A stretch of DNA of 64,000 nucleotides from NCBI RefSeq assembly GCF_026236535.1, contig NZ_JAHTMW010000019.1:62001-126000 (forward strand). The letters are read 5' to 3'. Both the position numbers and the translations under genes were made by a program. This stretch comes from Streptomyces sp. SKN60. GTDB lineage: Bacteria > Actinomycetota > Actinomycetes > Streptomycetales > Streptomycetaceae. Position 1 is the stretch's first letter. The number at the start of each line of letters is the position of its first letter. The notes under the pieces were generated by a model. It did no database searches, was not told where the DNA came from, and saw only the letters and a list, made by a program, of their open reading frames with translations. Positions 17,112 through 27,619 of the stretch are shown one piece after another.

Positions 17112-17488
17112 CCGGAGTACGGGCCGCCGGAGCCGTACGGCTCCGCGCGCCGCCCCGTCTTCGTACCCCCTCCTCGTGCCCCCCTGCACTCCCCTGCACT
17201 CTCCCGCGCGCCCTCCACGTACTCCCCGCGCGGCCTCCGCATGCCCTCCTCGCACTCTCCGCACGCCCTCCGCACGCCCTCTTCGCACCCACCCCGACGT
17301 GACGTTTCTCATCGCTCGGAGCGCCCACCGGCCCGCGGTCACACGCTCCGAGCGGCGACTACCTCCCCATCCGTGGCATATGCCATACCGCCGTGCCGGT
17401 TCACTCGGTGATCGCCATTCCGCTGCGCCCCGCGGTACCGCTATGGTCGGTCCCCGGCCCTCGGGGGGAGGGAAGGAAACCCAAACCG
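17112..17488. promoter_or_regulatory. 377-bp intergenic region with C-rich repeats and an 11-bp inverted repeat
   Basis: No gene is seen. The first 180 bp are an imperfect CT-rich array (CGCCCTCCGCACGCCCT-like units). An inverted repeat CGCTCGGAGCG (17313-17323) / CGCTCCGAGCG (17344-17354) with a 20-nt spacer follows. It could terminate the NlpC gene or act as an operator for the downstream response regulator. Confidence 0.5.
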
Positions 17489-18757
17489 ATGCCCGTACCC
17501 GTACCGCGCCAGAGAATCGATTCTCCCGCGGCACCCGGAACGCCCGGCACCGCCCACGACCTCACGCTCCTGGTCGTCGAGGACGACCCGGCCGGCGCCC
17601 TCGCCGTACCCGAGCTGCTCGACGCGGCCGGGACCCGGGTCCGTATCCGCACCGCCCGCAACCTCACCGAGGCCGAGCGGCTGCTCACCGACGACGTGCA
17701 CTGCGTCCTCGTCGACCTCTCCCTGCCCGCCCCCCGCGGGGCCGAGGACGACCTGCTCGCACCGCTGCGGCACATCCTGCGGCTCGCGCCGCGGCACGCC
17801 GTGCTCGCGCTCGCGGCGGCCGGGGACGCGGAGCTCGCGGCCGAGGCGGTACGGGTCGGGGCGCAGGACCACCTCTTCAAGGAGGAGCTGGACGGGCGGC
17901 TGCTGAGCCGCGCCATCCGCTACGCGGTCGAGCGCAAGCGCAACGACGTCGTGAAGATCAAACTGGCCGAGTCGCGGCTGCGCGCCCAGGAGAACGCCCG
18001 CCTGGAGCGCGGGCTGCTGCCCACGCCGCTCCTGGAGGGCTCCGACCTGCGGTTCGCGGCCCGCTACCGGCCCGGCCGGTCCCGGGCGCTGCTCGGCGGC
18101 GACTTCTACGACACCGTGCGCACCCCGGACGGCACCGTGCACGCGATGATCGGCGACGTCTGCGGCCACGGCCCTGACGAGGCGGCGCTCGGCGTGGAGC
18201 TGCGGATCGCCTGGCGGGCGCTGACCTTCGCGGGGCTGTGCGGGGACGAGCTGCTCTCCACCCTCCAGCAGGTCCTGGAGCACGAGCGCGAGAACGACGA
18301 GATCTTCGCGACGCTGTGCACCGTCGACATCTCGGCGGACGGGCGCCGCGCCGGGCTGTGCCTGGCGGGCCACCCCTCGCCGCTGATCGCCCGGCACGGG
18401 CGGGCGGCTGAGCTGCTGCCGTACGAGGACGGGGGCCCGGCCCTGGGTCTGCTGCCGCGCGCCCGCTGGCCGCGCCGGCAGGTGGAGCTGGGCGGTTCGT
18501 GGAGCCTGCTGATGTACACCGACGGGCTGATCGAGGGCCGCTCGGCGGGGCCCGACTCGCCGCGGCTCGGTCAGGACGGCATGGTCGAGATGATCAACCG
18601 GCAGCTGGCGGAGGGGCTGCGCGGCGAGGAGCTGCTCGACGCGGCGGTGACGGAGGTGCGCTCGCTGAACGGCGGGGAGCTGACGGACGACGTCGCGGTC
18701 CTCGCCCTGGAACGGGACAGGGAACGGGACAAGGAACGCGGCAAGGCCCGGGCGTAA
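17489..18757 (+). CDS. Response regulator with PP2C (SpoIIE-type) phosphatase output
   Basis: 422-aa protein. The receiver domain (about 25-145) has the acidic pair VVEDDP and the phospho-Asp in VLVDLSLPAP. A connecting helix (KIKLAESRLRAQENARLERGLLP) leads to a PP2C/RsbU-type phosphatase (about 195-415) with metal-binding GGDFYDT, GDVCGHG and LTDDVAVLAL motifs. Such proteins dephosphorylate anti-anti-sigma factors in partner-switching pathways controlling stress sigma factors. The ATG has GGGGAGGGAAGGA upstream. The C-terminus is a charged ERDRERDKERGK run from a direct repeat. No anti-sigma partner is encoded nearby. Confidence 0.9.
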   Translation: MPVPVPRQRIDSPAAPGTPGTAHDLTLLVVEDDPAGALAVPELLDAAGTRVRIRTARNLTEAERLLTDDVHCVLVDLSLPAPRGAEDDLLAPLRHILRLAPRHAVLALAAAGDAELAAEAVRVGAQDHLFKEELDGRLLSRAIRYAVERKRNDVVKIKLAESRLRAQENARLERGLLPTPLLEGSDLRFAARYRPGRSRALLGGDFYDTVRTPDGTVHAMIGDVCGHGPDEAALGVELRIAWRALTFAGLCGDELLSTLQQVLEHERENDEIFATLCTVDISADGRRAGLCLAGHPSPLIARHGRAAELLPYEDGGPALGLLPRARWPRRQVELGGSWSLLMYTDGLIEGRSAGPDSPRLGQDGMVEMINRQLAEGLRGEELLDAAVTEVRSLNGGELTDDVAVLALERDRERDKERGKARA

Positions 18758-18819
18758 CCGCCCGGACCTTGATCGCGCTCTTCCTGCTGCGGGCCACCGG
18801 CAACCGCTGCCGGCAACCG

Positions 18820-19164
18820 CTACCGGCCGCCGTTGTAGGGGCCGTACGGGCCGTCGCTGCTGGAGCCGCCGCGACGGCCGCCACCCGAGACCTGGCGAAG
18901 GGCCGGCCGCACGTCGACCATGAAGACGATGGCGGCGATGAGCCCGGCGATCTGCAGGAACAGCATCGGCAGCAGCAGGTTGAGGAGCAGGTTGATGCCG
19001 AGCAGGATCAGCCAGAACTTCTTGGTCTGCTTGTCCGCCGCGCGGTAGGCGTCCTCGCGCGCCGTGGCGGCGAAGGCGAACGCGGCGACGGCGAAGCCGG
19101 TGAAGACCAGGAAGGTCACCAGGGAGAGGATCGAGTCGAAGCCGTTCGCCAACATGCTGAGCAC
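18820..19164 (-). CDS. DUF2516 family membrane protein
   Basis: 114 aa with two or three hydrophobic segments (about 12-33 and 50-83), separated by a short charged loop EDAYRAADKQTKK. A Gly/Arg/Ser-rich cytoplasmic tail ends in GPYGPYNGGR. This is the actinobacterial DUF2516 family, the equivalent of mycobacterial Rv0476. It follows hbhA and the XRE regulator, reproducing the Rv0474-Rv0475-Rv0476 order. The function is unknown. An ATG three codons later is an alternative start. Confidence 0.85.
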   Translation of the reverse strand: MLSMLANGFDSILSLVTFLVFTGFAVAAFAFAATAREDAYRAADKQTKKFWLILLGINLLLNLLLPMLFLQIAGLIAAIVFMVDVRPALRQVSGGGRRGGSSSDGPYGPYNGGR

Positions 19165-19267
19165 CGCCTAGGTGTGTGGGTGGAGCGCCTCGCGGCCAAG
19201 GTACCCGGTACAACGCTCCGGACACCGGGTTTGGTGCCCGGACCGCCCGCCCGGCTCTACTCGGCCC

Positions 19268-19783
19268 TTACTCGGCGGTTTCGGCGGCCGCGGCCTTCTT
19301 GGCGGGCGCCTTGCGGGTGGTGGCCTTGCGGGCGGCCGGAGCCTTCTTGGTCTCGGGCTCGGGCTCGGGCTCGACAACCGGCTCGGGCTCGACGACGACG
19401 GCGATCTCGGTGATCTCCTCGGCGGCCTCGCCGCGCCAGGCCTTCACGGTCTCCTCGCCGTGCGCGGCGAGCTCCTCGTACTTCTCGCGCGCCTTGACCG
19501 CGTACTCGGCGGCGACGCCGACCCCGCGCAGCGCCAGGTCCTGGGCCTGCTCGCCGAGCTTCTTCAGGTCGGTGTCCAGACCGCCGACGAACTCGGCGAA
19601 CTTCGCCTGCGCCTTCTCCTGCACCGCCTTCGTGTCCGTGTTGCGCACGGCCTCGATCCGCGCGGGCGCGTCGGCGGCGAGCTGCTCGATCAGCCCGGGC
19701 ACCTTCTTGGCCTGCTGCGCGGCGAGGTCGGCGGCGCCGGCGGCGAAGTAGAGGGGGGTACGGAGTTCGTCGATGATGGCCAT
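19268..19783 (-). CDS. hbhA: Heparin-binding haemagglutinin-like protein (HbhA family)
   Basis: 171-aa helical protein. Residues 1-120 form a long amphipathic helix/coiled coil typical of HbhA (AIIDELRTPLYFAAGAADLA...). The middle is Glu/Pro-rich (VVEPEPVVEPEPEPE). The C-terminus is a Lys/Ala-rich tail (KKAPAARKATTRKAPAKKAA) like mycobacterial HbhA and histone H1 tails. In mycobacteria this tail binds sulfated glycans and the protein is cell-surface or membrane associated; in Streptomyces its role is not established. Its start lies 28 bp after the XRE gene stop. Confidence 0.85.
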   Translation of the reverse strand: MAIIDELRTPLYFAAGAADLAAQQAKKVPGLIEQLAADAPARIEAVRNTDTKAVQEKAQAKFAEFVGGLDTDLKKLGEQAQDLALRGVGVAAEYAVKAREKYEELAAHGEETVKAWRGEAAEEITEIAVVVEPEPVVEPEPEPETKKAPAARKATTRKAPAKKAAAAETAE

Positions 19784-19811
19784 GGTCGTGGTCCTCCCGG
19801 AAGTTCAGGTG

Positions 19812-20210
19812 CTACGTATCGGTGGGCTGCGCCTGCTGGTCTGCCTGCTGTGCCTGCTGCTGCTCGGCGGCGTTCTCCTTGCGGAAGGAGTCGTAGATCT
19901 GGAGCAGCACCTGCTTCTGCCGCTCGTTGATCGACGGATCGGCCAGAATGACGGCCCGCGTCTCCAGCTCGTCCCGCTCCTGCTCGTCGAGGATCCCGGC
20001 GCGCACGTACAGCGTCTCGGCGGAGATCCGCAGCGCCTTGGCGACCTGCTGCAACACCTCGGCACTGGGCTTGCGCAGCCCCCGCTCGATCTGACTCAGA
20101 TACGGATTCGACACCCCCGCCGCCTCGGCGAGCTGCCGCAAGGACAACTGCGCGGTGCGCCGCTGCTCACGGAGGTACTCACCGAGATTCCCGACGTTGA
20201 GTGAAGCCAT
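19812..20210 (-). CDS. XRE-family transcriptional regulator
   Basis: 132 aa. The N-terminal helix-turn-helix (about 9-65, EYLREQRRTAQLSLRQLAEA...PYLSQIERGLRKPS) is a full Cro/CI-type domain. A C-terminal helical part ends in a Gln-rich run (EQQQAQQADQQAQ). It corresponds to mycobacterial Rv0474, upstream of hbhA. The ATG at 20210 has GGAGC 4 nt before it. A longer in-frame start at 20270 would lie inside the palindrome upstream. That palindrome (20235-20264) is a good candidate operator and could also affect the divergent toxin operon. Confidence 0.9.
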   Translation of the reverse strand: MASLNVGNLGEYLREQRRTAQLSLRQLAEAAGVSNPYLSQIERGLRKPSAEVLQQVAKALRISAETLYVRAGILDEQERDELETRAVILADPSINERQKQVLLQIYDSFRKENAAEQQQAQQADQQAQPTDT

Positions 20211-20234
20211 GCTCCGACCATGCCAGCTGCTGCT

Positions 20235-20264
20235 AACTATTGCAAGCAGCCGCTTGCAATAGTT
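20235..20264. promoter_or_regulatory. 13-bp inverted repeat, candidate XRE operator
   Basis: AACTATTGCAAGC (20235-20247) and its exact reverse complement GCTTGCAATAGTT (20252-20264) are separated by 4 nt, followed by another TTGCAA. It is AT-rich in a GC-rich background, 25 bp upstream of the XRE gene and 79 bp upstream of the divergent WXG100 gene. Confidence 0.75.
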
Positions 20265-20342
20265 TTGCAACGGCGGTCACCATCCGCGTTTGCTAACGTC
20301 TGCAGAGTGATCAGCCACTGACCACGCCGGGGGAGAGACACC

Positions 20343-20792
20343 GTGAACGCTGCACCTCATGCGGCGAGTTCGGCCGCCACAGCCGGTACACCAGGTTCCG
20401 CGGCAGACCTTGCATTTACCGAGAGCAAACTCAAAACACTCGCCGGGGACCTCGACACGATGCAGGAGGTGCTGAAGAAGCAGCTCCTGCGCATGGACGA
20501 GATCGTCGACCGCATCGAGTACCGCTGGCGCGGACCGGCCTCGGAGGTCTACCGGACCAGGCACCGCGCGGCGGCCGAGGACGCCGTCCGCATCCGGGAG
20601 ACGATGAAGATCCTGGCCAAGGCGATCCGCCTGAGCAAGGACGGGTTCTCGGCACAGGACCTGGAAGTCCTGGAGGAGTTCCGGCGCGTCCGGTCCCACA
20701 CCGACATCCAGGCGGAGACCGACACCCTGTCCACGCCGAACACCGAACCCGCGGCGCCGTCCGCACCGCGCAGCCGCATCGCCGACCTGTGA
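20343..20792 (+). CDS. WXG100-like ESX partner protein (first small protein of toxin operon)
   Basis: 149 aa. A disordered Ala/Ser/Thr start is followed by two long helices (about 24-60 and 66-110) joined by Trp62-Arg63-Gly64 in YRWRGPASEVYR. This is the W-x-G hairpin of WXG100 proteins secreted by type VII systems. A hydrophilic C-terminal extension (about 110-149) is unusual for the 100-aa family. The GTG start has GGGGGAGAGA 5 nt upstream. It opens a tightly packed operon with a second WXG100 protein and a large toxin, so it probably acts as a targeting partner or chaperone. It is divergent from the XRE gene. Confidence 0.8.
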   Translation: MNAAPHAASSAATAGTPGSAADLAFTESKLKTLAGDLDTMQEVLKKQLLRMDEIVDRIEYRWRGPASEVYRTRHRAAAEDAVRIRETMKILAKAIRLSKDGFSAQDLEVLEEFRRVRSHTDIQAETDTLSTPNTEPAAPSAPRSRIADL

Positions 20793-20814
20793 CGACAACG
20801 AACGAGGGGGATTC

Positions 20815-21120
20815 ATGCCGTCGAGCGACGACCACATATCCGTCGACTTCGCCACCCTGCAGGGCATGGCCGGGGACCTGGAAGAGATCCTCAAGACACT
20901 CAACGAACAGCTCGACCTGCTCTACCGACGCGTCGAGAAGGTCGTCCTGACCTGGGACGGCGAGGCCCGCCAGACGTTCGTCGACCAGCTGGACAAGTGG
21001 GACCGGTCCGCGCAGGACCTCCAGGCCGCCCAGGCGTGGCTGCACGACATCGTGGTGAACGGGCACCTGGCCTACGCCGCGGCCCACCGCGCCGTACTGC
21101 GCGGCTGGGGGGCGGCCTGA
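20815..21120 (+). CDS. WXG100 family protein
   Basis: 101 aa, the canonical length. Two helices flank Trp47-Asp48-Gly49 (VLTWDGEARQTFVDQLDKW). The first begins SVDFATLQGMAGDLEEILKTL. It lies 22 bp after the first small gene behind GAGGGGG, and its stop overlaps the start of the toxin gene by one base (TGATG). The arrangement of two small helical proteins plus a large N-terminally WXG-like toxin resembles the Lap1-Lap2-LXG architecture known from Firmicutes; that parallel is inference. Confidence 0.88.
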   Translation: MPSSDDHISVDFATLQGMAGDLEEILKTLNEQLDLLYRRVEKVVLTWDGEARQTFVDQLDKWDRSAQDLQAAQAWLHDIVVNGHLAYAAAHRAVLRGWGAA

Positions 21121-22826
21121 TGGCCGGGTCGGCACCGCCCTCCCCAGCGGCGAACGGCGGTTTCGACGTCCAGCCGGTGCACGTCCACCATGCGGCGGAC
21201 CTGGTGAAGGAGGCCCAGTTCGCCCATGCCGAACGGGCGTTCGTCCTGGTCGACGTCCTGAACGAGTACAACCAGTCCGCCGGCACCGGCTGGGGCGCGG
21301 ACGCGTTCGCGGTCAAGTACGCGGAGGTGGTCGAGAAGTTCCTCGACGCGTGGGGCCGCAGCGTGGTCAGCGTGGGCGGTGCCTCCATCGGCCTGAACCA
21401 CACCGCCAACCACTATGTGCTGGCCGAATGGGAGGCGTCCGGCCGCAAGGGGGCGATGCCGCACCAGCAGCCGGAGCCGGTGGTCATCAACAAGCCTCCG
21501 CGCTACGGACCGGTCAACCCCATCGAATGGACGGGCACCGGCGAGGACGTCGACTCCTGGTGGATCACCGGCGCGATCGGCGAGTTCCCCGACTTCCTCG
21601 CCGACGTCATCCGGCCCGCCATCGAGCACGGCCTCCGCCTGGGCAAGGTCCACGAGATCACCCCGGGCATCAAGGAGGACGAGACCCGGGCCATGGCCAA
21701 AGCCTGGCGAAAGCTCGGCTCCGAGGCCGTGAAGGCATCGGACGAGCTCAACACCGCCATCGCCACCATCACCAACCCAAGGGACAAGGGCGAGTGGCAG
21801 GCAGCCATGCGGACCTTCGGCCAGAGCATCTGGGGCGCCACGGCGTGGGGCAGGCAGCTGGACACGGACGGCAACCGGGTCGAGAAGGACGGCCGCCAGT
21901 GGCGGCACAGCAAGGACGTCACCCCCGACCGCCGCCGCCCCATCATCGACGTGCTGAAGGAGACCGCGGACAAGATCGCGGACGTCCTGGATCACCTCTC
22001 CGACGTCGGCGAGAAGACCACCAAGTTCACCGAGCAGGCCGGCATCAAAGCGGCGAAGGCCACGGCCGAGGATCTCACCGACCTCAGCCTGTCGAACCTC
22101 ACCAAGCTGGCGGTCGGCGCAATCATGGGCCGGATCGTGCTCACCTTCCGGAGCCATATGGACAAGCAGGGCGTGAACGCGGTCGTCGAGGCGTACCACA
22201 AGGAGTTCGTCGACGCCGCGAACACACTCAACGCCCTCGTCTGGGAGCTGGACTTCGCGGCCCAGAGCGCCCCGACCTACCAGGCGGAGATCGCCCGCGC
22301 CCAGGGCTTCGGCGCGCGCGCGCTCAACGAGTTCAAGAAGGAACACAGCTGGCAGATCGGCGGGGAGAGCCCCTCCCCGTACATGTACTCGCTGGACCTG
22401 GCGACGAACGAGGGCCTGAACGGCGCCCACACGCTGGACAAGCACGTCGGCAAGACCGACGAACAGCTCCTTCAACGGATCAAGGACGAGCAGCGCGCGA
22501 ACGGCAAGTTCGACATCCGGACGTCCTCGTCCTTCTCGGACATCAATTCGGCCCAGAAGTACACCCAGTACTGCATTCGCCAGAACACCCCGGAGATTCA
22601 GGACTGGCTGAAGAATCCTCCGCCCAGTCCGCCGACGAAGCCTTTCAGCGTGCCGTCGGTGCCGAACGAGGGGCCGCTCGGCACACCCGCCGTGACCGGC
22701 CGGACCGTGAAGGTGGAGAACGAACAGATCACGCCTCCTGAGGACGCGCACGGTGTAGTCGTCAAGCTGAAGTACGACGCAAACCTGACCCCGCCGTTCG
22801 TCGTCTTCACATCGGCGCCCGAATAA
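21120..22826 (+). CDS. Type VII-associated polymorphic toxin with C-terminal RNase A-like (CdiA-CT) domain
   Basis: 568-aa toxin. Residues about 15-100 form a WXG100-like helical hairpin (GWGADAFAVKYAEVVEKFLDAW). A long helical middle (about 150-400, DEWQ/ADKIADVLDHLSD-rich) is probably the translocation region. From about 423 the C-terminus matches the bacterial CdiA-CT RNase A-like family: LDLATNEGL..GAHTLDKHVGKTDEQLLQRI with His437 and His442, a ..SSFSDINSAQKY segment and the terminal ..VVVKLKYD..FVVFTSAP strand. These domains degrade RNA in neighbouring cells. The immunity gene should be the next gene, whose start overlaps this stop. GC drops near the 3' end, as in exchanged toxin tips. 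Confidence 0.85.
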   Translation: MAGSAPPSPAANGGFDVQPVHVHHAADLVKEAQFAHAERAFVLVDVLNEYNQSAGTGWGADAFAVKYAEVVEKFLDAWGRSVVSVGGASIGLNHTANHYVLAEWEASGRKGAMPHQQPEPVVINKPPRYGPVNPIEWTGTGEDVDSWWITGAIGEFPDFLADVIRPAIEHGLRLGKVHEITPGIKEDETRAMAKAWRKLGSEAVKASDELNTAIATITNPRDKGEWQAAMRTFGQSIWGATAWGRQLDTDGNRVEKDGRQWRHSKDVTPDRRRPIIDVLKETADKIADVLDHLSDVGEKTTKFTEQAGIKAAKATAEDLTDLSLSNLTKLAVGAIMGRIVLTFRSHMDKQGVNAVVEAYHKEFVDAANTLNALVWELDFAAQSAPTYQAEIARAQGFGARALNEFKKEHSWQIGGESPSPYMYSLDLATNEGLNGAHTLDKHVGKTDEQLLQRIKDEQRANGKFDIRTSSSFSDINSAQKYTQYCIRQNTPEIQDWLKNPPPSPPTKPFSVPSVPNEGPLGTPAVTGRTVKVENEQITPPEDAHGVVVKLKYDANLTPPFVVFTSAPE

Positions 22827-22837
22827 TGGAGAGAGTG

Positions 22838-23416
22838 ATGGAAGAGGGTCGGCAGGACGCTCAGACCTGGTCGGACGCGCTGAAGCTGTACGAGTGGCTG
22901 TGCACATTCGTGGCCGTCGCGCAGCGCGAGCACGAGGACTGGTGGCTCGACGTCGGGGCGATCATGCGCCTCGAAACCCGGGACCCCCGGGGCTGGGAGT
23001 CCATCGACCCCTACGAGGGCGAGGAGGAACGCCGGGAAGACCCGCTGTTCCCGTGGCTGGAGACACCCTCCACACCCGCCGATGCGGAACGCTACCGGCC
23101 AAGGGTGAGCGAGCTCCCCCGATCCTCGGTCAGGTCGCTGATCGTCCTGCTGGGAGTGCTCGGCCTGGACGTCTCCAAGACTGGGCGCTGGGAGGAACGC
23201 AGACCGGACATGGAGCGTTGGGCCGACGTGATCCTGTCGCGCTTCCCGGAGAGCACGCGCTTCTATTCCAACGTCGGATGGAAGGGTGACCATCCTGACT
23301 TCTACGAGCAGGGCGTCTGGGGTGGATGGGACCCCTTCAGTCATTACGACTGCGATGCCGGACTGATCGCTGTGAACGACGACGAAGTCGCCGTGTTCTG
23401 GAACTTCCTCAACTGA
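22838..23416 (+). CDS. Candidate immunity protein to the RNase A-like toxin
   Basis: 192-aa acidic, Trp-rich cytosolic protein with no signal peptide and no recognised family. Features include HEDWWLDVGAIMRLE, repeated Glu/Asp clusters and a C-terminal DDEVAVFWNFLN. Its position immediately after the toxin's catalytic domain is the usual place for an immunity gene. An ATG at 22826 forms TAATG with the toxin stop but has no ribosome site. I prefer the ATG at 22838 because GGAGAGAG lies before it. The function is inferred from position only. Confidence 0.65.
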   Translation: MEEGRQDAQTWSDALKLYEWLCTFVAVAQREHEDWWLDVGAIMRLETRDPRGWESIDPYEGEEERREDPLFPWLETPSTPADAERYRPRVSELPRSSVRSLIVLLGVLGLDVSKTGRWEERRPDMERWADVILSRFPESTRFYSNVGWKGDHPDFYEQGVWGGWDPFSHYDCDAGLIAVNDDEVAVFWNFLN

Positions 23417-23443
23417 TCCGACCCGCCGACCGAGGAACACCCC

Positions 23444-23743
23444 ATGCTCACCAGATCCGCCACCTACCCCGACCGGGAAACCGCCCAGTGGGCCGCCCAG
23501 CAGGTCGTCACCCGCAACGAGCAGGCCATCCACCGGTGGCTCGCCCAGGGCACCCGGCCCCGGCTGACCGTCGAGGCCTCCTGGCCGTCCCGTGAGGAGC
23601 CGGTCGGGCGCGTGCTCATCCAGGCCATGGCGCTCGCCGGGCGCGGCGCCGTGGACGTGCGGGCCGCGCGGGTGGTGCTGCGGCGCGACCCGGCCAGTCC
23701 GCTCGGATTCATCGTGCACAGCACCTTCCCGATCTACGTGTGA
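23444..23743 (+). CDS. Orphan C-terminal half of a second RNase A-like toxin domain
   Basis: 99 aa. The sequence runs ATYPDRETAQWAAQQVV..., IHRWLAQG, EEPVGRVL and VVLRRDPASPLGFIVHSTFP. This is the second half of the same bacterial RNase A-like CdiA-CT family as the upstream toxin. The family's first half, including the HTLxxHVG histidines, is absent, so it should not be a complete nuclease. It still has an ATG with GAGGAACACCCC before it, so it may be translated. It looks like a displaced toxin tip, left when the current tip and its immunity gene were exchanged in upstream. Confidence 0.75.
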   Translation: MLTRSATYPDRETAQWAAQQVVTRNEQAIHRWLAQGTRPRLTVEASWPSREEPVGRVLIQAMALAGRGAVDVRAARVVLRRDPASPLGFIVHSTFPIYV

Positions 23744-23755
23744 AGGGACCGGCAC

Positions 23756-24430
23756 ATGTCCATGAAGCCCCTGGAGTTCGACCGGCGGTACGGCGAACTC
23801 GACCAGGTCGTCAGCGCCTACGTCGGCCGGCCCGCCGACGACACGCCCGAGGCGCCCGGCGCCGCACTGACCTCCTACCTCCGCCACACCTGGCACACCC
23901 GCCCCTGGGCCCTGGCTGCCGCCGAGCAGCAGCTCCGCAGCTACGCCCAGAACCCGCCCGGCCGGCTCCGGCTGCGGCTCGGTGAGTTCTACCCGGTGCC
24001 GGACGTCGGACTGCCCGAGTCCGGGATCCAGGACTGGCTGGTCCTGCTCGCCGATCACATCGGACGGAGCATCGAGGAGGGGCGGGTCCCGCCGCCCGCC
24101 GCCCTGCCGGAGACGCACTGGGAGTGGCACGCCCGCTTCCCCGAGCTCGGCCAGTTCCTCGGCGGCTGGTTCTCGCAGGACATGCCGGACGAGTTCGAGG
24201 ACCACGACGCGGCCGTCCGCGACTACGCCGCGACGGCCCACCCGACACTGGTCGCCCGGCTCGTCGGCGAACTGCGCGAGCTGCTCGCCCTCAGGCTCGA
24301 CGAGGTCGACTACGCGCTCGGCGTGGCCGAGCTCGGCATGGAGGTCGACCCGCCCGCCCCGTACACGGCGAGCGCGTGGCTGCTCACCGTCGCCGAGCAA
24401 CTGGCCGGGCCCCGCGCCGAGTACGCGTAG
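23756..24430 (+). CDS. Contact-dependent growth inhibition immunity protein (CdiI-like)
   Basis: 224 aa, soluble. The segment FPELGQFLGGWFSQDMPDEFEDHDAAVRDY (about 129-158) is the core of the CdiI_2 immunity family, in which FL.GWFHQD is diagnostic. The N-terminal 110 residues are helical and unassigned. It follows the orphan toxin fragment by 13 bp with an AGGGACC ribosome site, and is probably its original cognate immunity gene. Keeping it would protect against kin that still deliver that toxin. It is convergent to a GNAT gene. Confidence 0.75.
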   Translation: MSMKPLEFDRRYGELDQVVSAYVGRPADDTPEAPGAALTSYLRHTWHTRPWALAAAEQQLRSYAQNPPGRLRLRLGEFYPVPDVGLPESGIQDWLVLLADHIGRSIEEGRVPPPAALPETHWEWHARFPELGQFLGGWFSQDMPDEFEDHDAAVRDYAATAHPTLVARLVGELRELLALRLDEVDYALGVAELGMEVDPPAPYTASAWLLTVAEQLAGPRAEYA

Positions 24431-24466
24431 GCCCCGGGTCGGCCCTGCCCGTGCGGGGCGCCCGGG

Positions 24467-25030
24467 TCAGTGCGGGCCGGCCTGCGGTGTGACGTCCGCG
24501 CGCAGGAGGCCGTACACGTACATGTCGCGGCGCTCGACGCCCACCTGCTGCCAGCCGCGCAGGAGGCCCTCGCGGTGGAAGCCGGCGTGTTCGGCGGTGC
24601 GGAGGGAGGGGGTGTTCCAGGGTTCGACGTGGAGTTCGAGGCGGGGGATGCGGAGGGTGTGGAGGGCCCAGGTGGTGACCGTGGTGAGGGCGGAGGCGGC
24701 GGCGCCGTGGCCGCGGGCGCGCGGGGTGAGCCAGTAGCCGAGGGAGGCGCGGCCCTGGGAGAGGTCCTTCAGCCAGAGGCCGATGGTGCCGACCGGGCGG
24801 GCGTCGGGGGTCTCGATCACGAAGGGGTAGCCCGCGCCGCTGCTCGCCCGCTCCCACTGGCGGCGGACGAAGGCCTCGCCCTCCGCCTCCGTGTAGGGGG
24901 CGGGGACCGTCGTGATCAGCGGGATGTACGGGTCCGCCGAGGCCTCACGGACCAGCGGGAGGTCCGTGAGGCGCCAGGGGCGGAGGGTGAGGCCGGACGG
25001 GGTCGGGAGGACGGGGACGTCGAGGGGCAT
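24467..25030 (-). CDS. GNAT acetyltransferase, RimJ/RimL type
   Basis: 187 aa. LTLRPWRLTDLPLVREASAD at the start and the acetyl-CoA region ASLGYWLTPRARGHGAAASAL...RLELHVEPWNTPSLRTAEHAGFHREGLLR are the pattern of ribosomal-protein/aminoglycoside-type N-acetyltransferases. The target is unknown. It is convergent to the CdiI-like gene and lies just downstream of the UvrA-like gene in the same orientation relative to the strand. Confidence 0.85.
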   Translation of the reverse strand: MPLDVPVLPTPSGLTLRPWRLTDLPLVREASADPYIPLITTVPAPYTEAEGEAFVRRQWERASSGAGYPFVIETPDARPVGTIGLWLKDLSQGRASLGYWLTPRARGHGAAASALTTVTTWALHTLRIPRLELHVEPWNTPSLRTAEHAGFHREGLLRGWQQVGVERRDMYVYGLLRADVTPQAGPH

Positions 25031-25088
25031 CCACCGATCCTGCCCGACCCCCGCGCCGTCCCGGCCGGGGACGGGCTGGGGACGGGCC

Positions 25089-27449
<2,361 letters not shown>

Positions 27450-27619
27450 CGTCTCTCCCTGCGGCCCCGTGTCATGTCCTGGAGCCAGGCTAGGCGCGGG
27501 CCCGCCGCCGTGCTTCTCGATTCCTGCCCACCTGTGGAAAACCCGATCGCGCCTGCTCGTCCCCCGGCGCCTGTGGACAACCGGGGGTGGGACGGGCGCC
27601 GCGTGCCATCCTTGGGGTT

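Noticed and set aside
20235..20264. TTGCAA-containing palindrome as a Nur box
   Set aside because: From memory the Nur box has two TTGCAA-like halves with a 5-nt spacer; here the halves are 8 nt apart. An XRE operator explains the position better.
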